A stretch of 64,000 nucleotides of DNA from Sphingomonas sp. BK580 (GTDB lineage Bacteria; Pseudomonadota; Alphaproteobacteria; Sphingomonadales; Sphingomonadaceae). This document shows positions 42,280-49,549 of this stretch, in pieces. The notes under the pieces were generated by a model. The model did no database searches. It saw only the letters and a program-made list of their open reading frames with translations, and was not told where the DNA came from. Position 1 is the stretch's first letter. Each line of letters opens with the position of its first letter. Both the position numbers and the translations under genes were made by a program. Location of the stretch: positions 62,001-126,000 of the forward strand of contig NZ_JACIAY010000005.1 in assembly GCF_014194975.1 (NCBI RefSeq), read 5' to 3'.

Positions 42280-42606
42280 ATGGCTGCGGCACGGTGGCTC
42301 TCGGCGATCGCTGTTGGCGTCCTCGGGGCATCGGTCATGGCGCGTTATCGCGCCTCGGATCCGATCAGGCTCAAGCGTGGGTTCGACCGCGCTGGCATCC
42401 TGCGCGGCCGGCATCGGACCGACGTCATCGAAGCCGTCGGCCGTCCCCGCCGCGTCAGCGCCGCGCCCTTCGACAGCACCCTGCTGACCTGGTCAGCCGG
42501 ACGCCGAGGACGGTCGTACGAAGTCGCGCTGATGTTCGACGTAGGTGGCCTATGCGTGGGCGTAGCGCACGAGGTCGGACCGTCCGCGAAGCTTAAGGAT
42601 CGATGA
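42280..42606 (+). CDS. small membrane-anchored protein with BamE/SmpA-like fold
   Basis: A 108-residue protein with an N-terminal hydrophobic segment ('WLSAIAVGVLGASVM', about 6-20), then a domain 'GRHRTDVIEAVGRPRRVSA', 'LLTWSAGRRGRSYEVALMFD', 'GLCVGVAHEVG'. The order 'G-x-x-x-x-x-V-x-x-x-x-G-x-P', a W-strand and a final F-D-x-x-G-x-C-x-G-V strand recall the SmpA/OmlA (BamE-like) fold of small envelope proteins. There is no lipobox Cys, so it would be anchored by its helix. ATG 42280 follows GCGAGG. Function unknown. Confidence 0.6.
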   Translation: MAAARWLSAIAVGVLGASVMARYRASDPIRLKRGFDRAGILRGRHRTDVIEAVGRPRRVSAAPFDSTLLTWSAGRRGRSYEVALMFDVGGLCVGVAHEVGPSAKLKDR

Positions 42607-42949
42607 TAGACCGATTCGTTGGAAAAGGATCGGCGCGTACAGGTTCGAGCGGACGTTCTAAGTCACGAGCTAGTCGATGCTCGAGAGCAGAGCGACAACG
42701 CACGCCGCTAACCAGCCCATTTGGATGACGCGGTGGCCACCAACCGAACATCAAGCGCACCGACAAGCGGGCTGCTGATCGATGATCGAGCCTGCTGTTC
42801 GCCTGTTGCCGCCGCTGGCTGCACGATCCCACCATCTCAGCCTAGCTTGGCGCATGGGTCCAAGGCGCAGCGCCAATTACACCGCGAAGCAAGGGGATGC
42901 GCCACGCCGCCTCAGCCGTGATCCTTACGAATGAGCCGCTCGCGGATGA
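42607..42949. other. intergenic region, no gene seen
   Basis: 343 bases between the small BamE-like gene and the end of the convergent pentapeptide gene. Frames on both strands are short and lack features. No hairpin with T-run was recognised. Confidence 0.45.
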
Positions 42950-44821
42950 TCACGTGATCTGGAAACGTCGTTTGATGGCGAGCGCGAACAGGAACAGCAT
43001 GGACGTGGACACAATGCTCTGCAGGCTCGAGAGAAGCCGTGTCGCAAGTTCGACAGCAGGTTCCCCCCCACCGAGCAGCTTGCACGCCGTATCGGCACTT
43101 GTGACTGGCAAGGAGCCCAGGCGACGGCAATCGGACGGGTCGCTCCAGGCGGAAAACGGCTTGAAAACCTGCTGCCCCGCGAAATCAAGCGACGACGCCC
43201 AATGCTGCGTGTTCCGCCCCCATGCAGTCGCATTGTAGACCATCGAGAACGCAAGCCAGATGATTGCAAGCGCAGCGAGTGGTCTCGTGAGCGACAGACC
43301 AAAGTCAGACGTATATTGGTAGATAATCGATGCCAAACGTTCAACCGGAGCCGTACTGGGGCGCACGCGACGTGCAAGCAGCTCCAAGCGGTAGAAGCTC
43401 TGCTCGGTAAGCCGGTTCTGCCCAGCGCTTGCAGAGAGCTTCAGGGCGCGGCAGCCGTTCTCAAGACATTCGAGCCCATCTTCGCCATGGTGAGATCTGA
43501 GCTGATCGCGGAAGGAGTCGTACTCCAGGTACTCGCTTCGGTTGATTCGAATCTCACCCTTGGCGGAGATGCCGTCGAAGGCGGCGAACGGCACTGACGT
43601 CGTACCTCGAAAATCAACGATCTTCTCGAAGATGCAGTCGCGAAACACCCCTCGACCTGGCTGACCATCGGGCCACACGGCGCCGCCGAAGTTAACCGGC
43701 CCTCGGAAACGCGCTGAACGGAAGGTCGTGCTCACCCCGAATATGCGATCGCGGAAGTCGGCTTCGCCAGAACAGTCGAGACCCTCCAAGGAGCTCTTCT
43801 CGAACCAGGGTTCCGCTTCGTCCGCTTGAGAGAGATCGAGCGCTCCCGCGATCCGTGCGCCACTGAGATCCAGATTTCCTCCGCCAAGCGTTCCGGCCAA
43901 GTTGACTCGACCATCGGCCGTGAGGCGCCCGGCCCACAGGCGTTCGCAACGCATCGCTGGTGCCCAGACGTCGCCGGACAGCCGGGCGGCCGTCAGATCA
44001 AAGTTTCGCGAGGTCAGGCCCGCAGCCCACAGGCCGCCGCCGATCGTGGCGGACGAGAGATCGACCAAATCGTCGACCTTCGCCTCGTCGAGATAGAGGT
44101 TGCCCCCCGTGATCGTGTTCCCGAGATAGAGGACTTCGGCCTTGAACGCTCTGAAGCTCGCTTCCGTGCAGAAGGTGGCTTGGGCAAATCTTGCCCGCCC
44201 TGTCATTCTTACCCCATGGAACCAAGCGCTTGAGCAGAAGACCGCATTCTCGAAGTGCAACTCACCTTCGAACCGCATGTCGGTCAGGTTCAACTCGCGT
44301 TCGAACAGGGCATCAGGAGCTTCGACGCCGCACGCCACCGTAGGCAGGCGGGGGCGGACGTGATCGACGAACGCGCAATTCCGGCAATCCAGGCGGACCT
44401 CCGGAAAGACGCTCGCCGGCAAAGTCCGGAGGACGCAGCCGCGGAGATCGACCTTGTCGAAGGCTGAGCGCCATCTCGCGACGAAGCGGGCAAGCTCCTC
44501 TTCCATCGCACGCCACTCGTCGAGACTCCAAGCAAGCTTGGCAGGCGCTCCTGAGGCGAAGCTGGCGGGCAGATGTGCACGAGTCCATCGCCTGAGCACT
44601 CTTCCATCCGCGTCGCGCTCGTCGATCAGATCCGGCTCGATCTCGCGCCAGAGGTCCTGCAACAGCCGCTTCCGATCGTTCTGCCGTTCGGCGCCATCGT
44701 TGTGGGTACCATCCGGGCCTACGTAGCCGAAGGTCCAGTAGTCCGCGAGGCCCTCCCAGGAGTAGTCCTTCTCGAACCACTCCTTCCACCAAGCGCTCCG
44801 CCGGTCCTCAGAAATCGGCAT
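42950..44821 (-). CDS. pentapeptide-repeat-like protein with C-terminal membrane helices
   Basis: A 623-residue protein. The N-terminal 150 residues are acidic and soluble. Residues about 150-440 have repeated A(D/N)LxF/F-x-x-A-x-F units typical of right-handed beta-helix pentapeptide proteins ('MRFEGELHFENAVF', 'LDLSGARIAGALDLS', 'FRSARFRGPVNFGGAVW'). After a helical section come two hydrophobic segments, 'PLAALAIIWLAFSMVYNA' (about 520-540) and 'STSMLFLFALAIKRRFQIT' at the very end, as in pentapeptide proteins with ion-channel-like tails. Base composition is visibly lower in GC than the neighbours (about 53 percent in a sampled line), so the gene may be a separate acquisition. Function unknown; membrane-linked sensing or channel-like roles are possible. 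Confidence 0.75.
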   Translation of the reverse strand: MPISEDRRSAWWKEWFEKDYSWEGLADYWTFGYVGPDGTHNDGAERQNDRKRLLQDLWREIEPDLIDERDADGRVLRRWTRAHLPASFASGAPAKLAWSLDEWRAMEEELARFVARWRSAFDKVDLRGCVLRTLPASVFPEVRLDCRNCAFVDHVRPRLPTVACGVEAPDALFERELNLTDMRFEGELHFENAVFCSSAWFHGVRMTGRARFAQATFCTEASFRAFKAEVLYLGNTITGGNLYLDEAKVDDLVDLSSATIGGGLWAAGLTSRNFDLTAARLSGDVWAPAMRCERLWAGRLTADGRVNLAGTLGGGNLDLSGARIAGALDLSQADEAEPWFEKSSLEGLDCSGEADFRDRIFGVSTTFRSARFRGPVNFGGAVWPDGQPGRGVFRDCIFEKIVDFRGTTSVPFAAFDGISAKGEIRINRSEYLEYDSFRDQLRSHHGEDGLECLENGCRALKLSASAGQNRLTEQSFYRLELLARRVRPSTAPVERLASIIYQYTSDFGLSLTRPLAALAIIWLAFSMVYNATAWGRNTQHWASSLDFAGQQVFKPFSAWSDPSDCRRLGSLPVTSADTACKLLGGGEPAVELATRLLSSLQSIVSTSMLFLFALAIKRRFQIT

Positions 44822-45296
44822 CTCGCGTCGCCCCTCCGCGGTTAAGGATGATGGCCGCCGATGTTCGCGGGGTCAATCGGGCAGGCCCACGCCGCTACGG
44901 GCGCGCCCGGCGTCGGCCGTATCGCGAGCAATTTAGGGCTCAAGCGTCCCTCCCCGTTAGGATCAGAGTGTGTCGCGGAGCGCGCAGTCAGCCGGGAACG
45001 GCCGGCCAGAGTACGGCCGCAGACCTGATGAGACCTTTTCCCGAATCATCGCCGATGACCGTCGGATGCTCGACCGAGGAGGCGCGATCATCAGCCGACG
45101 CGAATACGCATGTCAACGCCGCGGCGCACCTGACCTGGACCGGAAGCGCGAAGCTTACTTGCCGTCATCCGACACCGTTTTCTGTCCTTTAGCGTAGCGC
45201 TCCACCAGCTTGTTCACGGTGTCGACCGTCGCCATTCGCAACGGCGCCGTCTGCCGCTGCCGACCGATATCTTCGTGCAGCACGCGCTGCTCGGGC
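44822..45296. other. intergenic region, no supported gene
   Basis: 475 bases. A plus-strand frame 44970-45197 (75 codons) contains 'SRIIADDRRMLDRGGAIISR', which looks slightly protein-like but has no ribosome site or domain. I see no repeat or RNA gene. Confidence 0.4.
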
Positions 45297-45569
45297 TCAG
45301 GAGTCCACAAGCAGCTTCGCCAAGGCTCTGACCCGATCAGGATTGGCGCTGTAGATGATGGAGCGACCGTGACGCCGTCGCGCGACGACGCCCGCGCGCG
45401 TCAGAATGCCGAGGTGGTTCGACAGCGAGTTGGGTGCGATCGACAGCTCGGACGCGAGGGCACCTGCCGCCAGACCGTTTGGACCGGCAGCCTTCAGGGC
45501 GCGGTACACGGACAGCCTGGTCTCGTTCGCGAGGGCGGCAAGCGTGTCGATCTGAAGCGTTGGTTCCAT
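45297..45569 (-). CDS. ArsR family transcriptional regulator
   Basis: A 90-residue ArsR/SmtB-type repressor consisting only of the winged HTH: 'LAALANETRLSVYRALKAAG', 'GALASELSIAPNSLSNHLGI', 'LTRAGVVARRRHGRSIIYSA'. It lacks the CxC metal-binding motif in helix 3 seen in ArsR proper, so the signal is probably not arsenite. A perfect 7-2-7 palindrome (45639-45654) upstream is the likely operator and is shared with the divergent gene at 45731. Confidence 0.93.
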   Translation of the reverse strand: MEPTLQIDTLAALANETRLSVYRALKAAGPNGLAAGALASELSIAPNSLSNHLGILTRAGVVARRRHGRSIIYSANPDRVRALAKLLVDS

Positions 45570-45638
45570 TCTTCGAAGATAGCTGAAACTTCACAGCATG
45601 CCAGCGGCGAAGAGCCGACAGCTTGTAAATAAATGCAG

Positions 45639-45654
45639 TTCAACGTTCGTTGAA
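45639..45654. promoter_or_regulatory. ArsR-type operator, perfect 16-bp palindrome
   Basis: TTCAACG-TT-CGTTGAA lies between the divergent arsR-like gene and the gene at 45731. Its two-fold symmetry, AT-edged arms (TTCAAC/GTTGAA) and location agree with operators of SmtB/ArsR proteins. It would repress both genes. Confidence 0.65.
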
Positions 45655-45730
45655 ATGTTGTAGTATGACTCTTATGTCCGTTCCGGTCTGCGTCCTGCCC
45701 GTGCGTCGGCGAAGCAGCCAGGACCCCAAG

Positions 45731-46489
45731 ATGGAGCTGTCGATGTTCGCTTCCTACGATCGCATGCACCTGATGGAGCCGGACATGAAGCCGGACGAAG
45801 CGGGCTACGTCGACCCTGTCGATGCGGACCGTCCATCCGATCGGCTCATCGTGACGACCGAGCGCCGCCTTCGCCGCATGGCGCTAGTGGCGGCGGATAC
45901 TGGGGCCCGCTTCGAGCGCGAGGGCGTCGAGCACGAGCCGCTCGCCTGGATGCTCGCGCCGCGGGAGCTCTTTCTCGGCGCTCGCCCGATCGACGCCTGC
46001 CAGAACCGCGACGAGTTCCTCCAGGCGACGCTCCTGCATCGGCTGTCCCTGGGGCTCGATGCGCGCCCCGAGGAGGTCAACCAGCTTCTGGAGGTAGATG
46101 AGATCGACGAGAAGGCCGCCATGACCGACGAAGAGTTCTGGAGCGGAGCCGCTCCGCCGGACGCGAGCCGCCACCTCCTCGAGTGGAAGCTCATCTTCTT
46201 CTCCTGCATGCTCGAGGGGCGGCTGGGCACCGGCTCTCGGCGGATCCAGGCCTTCTGCGGCCTGCATGCCGAGGACGAGCAGGCGGCACGCGGCCTGCTG
46301 CGCGCCCGCTACGGCTCCGAGCTCGCCGCGAGTGCGAGCATTATGGAAGGCTTCGACCCTGACGCTCCCATCGTCACGGCGCTCCTCTCCGATGCGATCA
46401 AGCGGATGTTGTCGGCCACTCGTCACGAAGACGCGTGCGGACAGGAGCGCGACTTCCACTTCGTCGTCGAGCAGCAGTTCTCCGAGTAG
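45731..46489 (+). CDS. hypothetical protein controlled by divergent ArsR operator
   Basis: A 252-residue soluble acidic protein. A middle block 'WMLAPRELFLGARPIDACQN' and 'LLHRLSLGLDARPEEVNQLL' (about 75-125) resembles a conserved, uncharacterised segment that I have seen in Sphingomonad hypothetical proteins; the rest is helical. No catalytic motif. The start is placed at MELSMF (45731), where AGGA lies seven bases upstream; in-frame codons upstream run into the ArsR operator. The linkage to an ArsR regulator suggests induction by a small molecule or metal. Confidence 0.65.
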   Translation: MELSMFASYDRMHLMEPDMKPDEAGYVDPVDADRPSDRLIVTTERRLRRMALVAADTGARFEREGVEHEPLAWMLAPRELFLGARPIDACQNRDEFLQATLLHRLSLGLDARPEEVNQLLEVDEIDEKAAMTDEEFWSGAAPPDASRHLLEWKLIFFSCMLEGRLGTGSRRIQAFCGLHAEDEQAARGLLRARYGSELAASASIMEGFDPDAPIVTALLSDAIKRMLSATRHEDACGQERDFHFVVEQQFSE

Positions 46490-46839
46490 GGGAACGATGC
46501 TCATCGGCGGAACCGGCAATGCAGCTCGCCGCGGGGCGTCACGACCTCTCCCTTGAGCGATCGTGCGTCTCGTTCAGACGGCCGCACGTTTCATCGAGGC
46601 GATCGTCCTCCGACTGTGTCGCTTCCTTGGACCGAACCGACCACTCCGCTCGCCGCCGACCTACACGCCCGTTTTCCGACCGACGGCTCTTCGCCCTCAT
46701 GGCAGCACGCCGACCAGGCGCCTGCCGCCTGCGAACCTGAGGGTCAGCAATCGGCGACGTGGGTACTGACATGCGGGCGCGCCCAGGGGCGCTCGGGCCG
46801 AACTCTTGAGCCTTACGCACGATCGCCTATTCCAAGGCG
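46490..46839. other. intergenic region, no gene seen
   Basis: 350 bases between the hypothetical gene and the metallo-beta-lactamase pseudogene. Several overlapping frames are Arg/Ser/Pro-rich without features. Confidence 0.4.
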
Positions 46840-47625
46840 ATGACCTACGCATCGAGCGCAGCTCCCTCCCAAGTGCAACGCGTCGGCAGGGCGACCATCC
46901 AGAAGATCTGGGAGACCGACTTGAGCCACATGACGTTCGAGCACGCGTCCCCAGCAGAAGGCGCTCGATCGCCTCTCGAACTCCTTCCTGCAGCGGCTGG
47001 CAGCGGCCGGGGTCGCTCCCGAGGAGGTCGACGCCGTCCTCCTCACTCACATCCACTCGGACCATGTGGGACGGAACACCAGGCTCGTGGAAGTCGATTG
47101 GGTGCCGACCTTCCCGAACGCACGCATCGTCGTCTCGAGCCTGGAGTACTTCTATGGCCTGGCGCTGGTTGCCGGCGAGGGGCGTGGCATCCAAGCAGCA
47201 CGCGATCGAGCGGGCCTGGGCGAACCGGTTCGCGTTCCCGCTTCCGGCACGTTCGAGGACAGCATCCTCCCGCTCGACGCCGCGAAGGTCAGGCGGATCG
47301 TAGTGGATCGATCCGAGGTGATGCCGGGCATCCGCTTCCTCTCCACTTCGGGGCACAGCATAGACCATGCGTCGATAGAACTGACGAGCGACGGCGAGGT
47401 CGCGATCTTTGCGGGTGACGTGTTCCACCATCCCCTCGAGGTGTACGAACCGGACCTCGTCACGACCTTCTGCGAGTTTCCAGCAGCGGCCAGACGAGCT
47501 CGGCGGTCTCGTCGATGGACCGCGCGGCAAAGAGCCGTAGCGCTGTATTCAGCAGCCACTTCCCCCTCTCCTCAGTCGGCAGCATCGACCGGACGGCGGA
47601 AGGCTACGGATGGTCCTTTCGCTGA
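46840..47625 (+). pseudogene. MBL-fold metallohydrolase, frameshifted and internally deleted
   Basis: Pieces of a metallo-beta-lactamase-fold protein lie in alternating frames. Piece 1 (46840 to about 46960) reads 'VGRATIQKIWETDLSHMTF', the N-terminal strand. Piece 2, in another frame (about 46950-47490), holds 'LQRLAAAGVAPEEVDAVLLT' and the metal-binding 'HIHSDH' (47048-47065), then 'STSGHSIDHASIEL' and 'IFAGDVFHHP' with the next ligands. Piece 3 (47515-47625) returns to the first frame with 'AVFSSHFPLSSVGSIDR' and stops at TGA. About 70-100 codons that normally precede the HxHxDH motif are missing. Two frameshifts plus a deletion mean it cannot be functional as read. Confidence 0.8.
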
Positions 47626-47712
47626 GCACGCGGAACACTGCTTCCGATCGACACGCGGCTGCGACGCACGGTAGGTAGGCGGCTACGCATATGGAGAGAG
47701 AGCGCTTCAAGC

Positions 47713-48822
47713 ATGATCAGTCGGCGTGCGATGCTTGGATGGTTGGGCGGAGGTGCGAGTTCGGCCATGCTGCCCATGCGAGCCAGTTCCCGTTCCCTTC
47801 AGCACCATGGAGGATCTGCTGCCGCTTGCCCCGTCATAGACGGCAACCTCGTGGCGCCGCTCGACCCGGCGGAACCGCTGGATCGATCGACCGCAGCGCA
47901 GGTGCGCTCGTCCGGACTCACCACGTTCAAGCAGACGTTCGGCGGCAGCGGCGACCAGGACAGGGCCGCGACCGACGAAGAGCTCGCACAGGCGTTCAGG
48001 GCGATCGCGCTCAATCCGGGCGTCTTCTCGCTCGTGCGCGGTCCGGCCGATCTGCTTGCGGACGCCCGGAAGGGGCGCGTCGGCATCATACCGTCCTTCG
48101 AGGCCGCCGAGATGCTAGAGGGGCGGCTGGAGAACATCGACCACTACCGCAGCGCCGGCGTGCTGGTCATGGGACTGAGCTACAACCGCGCGACGCCGTT
48201 CGCCTCCGGCGTGCTGTCTCAGCAATCGACAGGCCTGACGGAGCTAGGTCGCGAGGCGGTCCATCGGATGAACTCGCTCGGAGTGACGATCGACCTCAGC
48301 CATAGCGACGAGGCGTCCAGCCTGGCGGCGACCGGAGCCTCCATCCGCCCGGTCGTCATATCCCATGCAGGTTGCGCCGCCGTGCAGCCGCATCCGCGCA
48401 ACAAGTCCGATACGCTGCTGCGATCCGTGGCGGACGCCGGCGGCGTGGTCGGCATCTACGAGCTCAGCTTCCTGGCGCCGCCGCCGCGTCAGCCTACCCT
48501 CGACGACTACCTGACTCATCTCGAGCACGCACTCGCGGTCTGCGGCGAGGACCACGTTGGCATCGGCACCGACGGCGGGCTGCTGCCCTTCAATACGTCG
48601 CCAGCCAGCATGAAGGCCTGGAACGCCGTGATCGCTCGCCGCAAGGCTGCCGGCGTGTCGGCTCCCGGCGAGGGTCCCCCGCCGTTCGTGATCGGCCTCA
48701 ACCGACCGGACCGATACGGCGTGATATCGCAGGCACTCCGCCGACGCGGCCTGCCTAGCCGAGTCGTCGAGAAGGTGCTCGGCGCCAACTTCGCGCGGAC
48801 GTTCGCCGAGACCTGGCGCTAG
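47713..48822 (+). CDS. peptidase M19 (membrane dipeptidase)-like protein lacking HxD
   Basis: A 369-residue exported protein of the M19 renal-dipeptidase family. The N-terminus 'MISRRAMLGWLGGGAS' is a Tat-type signal (RR). Conserved pieces are 'IIPSFEAAEML' (bridging Glu), 'TIDLSHSDEAS', 'PVVISHAGCAAV' and 'VGIGTDGG'. The first metal ligands, the HxD of 'DGHNDLP', are replaced by 'VIDGNLVAPLDP', so the His and Asp of the binuclear zinc site are missing. Family members without them may bind one metal or act on other substrates. ATG 47713 starts the Tat signal; the ribosome site is weak. It is the last gene before the tRNA fragment. Confidence 0.87.
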   Translation: MISRRAMLGWLGGGASSAMLPMRASSRSLQHHGGSAAACPVIDGNLVAPLDPAEPLDRSTAAQVRSSGLTTFKQTFGGSGDQDRAATDEELAQAFRAIALNPGVFSLVRGPADLLADARKGRVGIIPSFEAAEMLEGRLENIDHYRSAGVLVMGLSYNRATPFASGVLSQQSTGLTELGREAVHRMNSLGVTIDLSHSDEASSLAATGASIRPVVISHAGCAAVQPHPRNKSDTLLRSVADAGGVVGIYELSFLAPPPRQPTLDDYLTHLEHALAVCGEDHVGIGTDGGLLPFNTSPASMKAWNAVIARRKAAGVSAPGEGPPPFVIGLNRPDRYGVISQALRRRGLPSRVVEKVLGANFARTFAETWR

Positions 48823-49051
48823 CTGGCGCCGGCGGAACGATCGCCCCCCGTCAACCGACAGGCTCGGAGCTTCTCAAGCGACGGACCGCACGTCCGGGCG
48901 ATCGCGGCGCACCCGATCCGGACCCGAGAAGCCCGATTTCGCTTGCGTGTGATTTGCGTGTATTAGATCGATGTTCCTGTTTCATTCGCGACTTGTTCGA
49001 ACACGCGACCCGACCTCTGGCCGCAGAAATGCTGGCTTCTACGCTTTCGCG

Positions 49052-49101
49052 TTGCGTTGACATCGCAGGGGTCGCAAGTTCAATCCTTGCCACGCCCACC
49101 A
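49052..49101 (+). tRNA. 3' fragment of tRNA-Val(GAC), attachment-site remnant
   Basis: From the anticodon arm to CCA the sequence folds as a tRNA: anticodon stem TTGCG/CGCAG (49052-49056 and 49064-49068), loop TTGACAT with anticodon GAC, variable loop GGGTC, T-stem GCAAG/CTTGC around TTCAATC, acceptor CACGCCC, then ACCA at 49098-49101. The D arm and the 5' acceptor strand (expected GGGCGTG) are absent upstream. The piece cannot make a tRNA by itself. It matches the 3' tRNA segment duplicated when an element integrates into a tRNA gene, and its orientation places the element on the left. Confidence 0.8.
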
Positions 49102-49112
49102 CGTAAGTTGTT

Positions 49113-49156
49113 CCTATCCGGTCATATTTAGCTCCTCAGCTAGAGGACCGGATAGG
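49113..49156. repeat. strong nested hairpin next to the tRNA fragment
   Basis: CCTATCCGGTC (49113-49123) pairs perfectly with GACCGGATAGG (49146-49156), and the 22-base loop contains its own dyad TAGCT (49129-49133) / AGCTA (49138-49142). It could be a terminator of the original tRNA transcript, a recombination or transfer-related site, or a protein-binding site. There is no long T-run. Confidence 0.6.
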
Positions 49157-49549
49157 ACGACTTCGGCGCAGGGTCGGCGCAGAAGAGCCTGCTGCCCGAC
49201 GGTCCTTCGCCCCACGGTCGGTTCCGACCGCGTGCCGGCGAACGCTCGGCCTACACGCTAGTGCGCTACCCGGTTCGGTCGAGGTCACGCCGGGCCCTCG
49301 ACCCCGGTGATCGTCGACGATCTTGCGAATCGCTACCCCGCGGGGAAGGACGGCGGCCGCTCGATCGGCTCTCGGTATCGCCGGTCGGCCGATCGCGCCG
49401 GAGGCGAGCGTCGGCTGCAGCGGCTCTCGCTCGTCAGCACCGAAAACCGGTCAACGTTACGTCCCGTGGCAGCCCCGCGCGCGGCCCGTCGCCGAAGAAC
49501 GCCCTGTCAGGCTCGACCGATCGCGGCGTGCGCTCGCCCGACACGCCGC

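Larger units (their letters stand above)
48823..49549. other. island boundary region, no protein gene
   Basis: About 730 bases without a supported protein gene. It contains the 3' tRNA-Val fragment (49052-49101), a strong nested hairpin (49113-49156) and a 14-base palindrome GATCGTCGACGATC (49309-49322). The composition changes to the more GC-rich style of the right half across this stretch. Confidence 0.65.

Noticed and set aside
48851..49102. Minus-strand reading frame beginning MVGVARIELATPAMS
   Set aside because: It is the antisense translation of the tRNA fragment; this peptide is a well-known false ORF product of tRNA genes.
49124..49190. A second, degenerate tRNA just after the tRNA-Val fragment (TAGCTCCTCAGCTAGAGG resembling a D arm)
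   Set aside because: The D-stem does not pair as in tRNAs and no anticodon or T arm follows; the similarity is explained by the nested hairpin.
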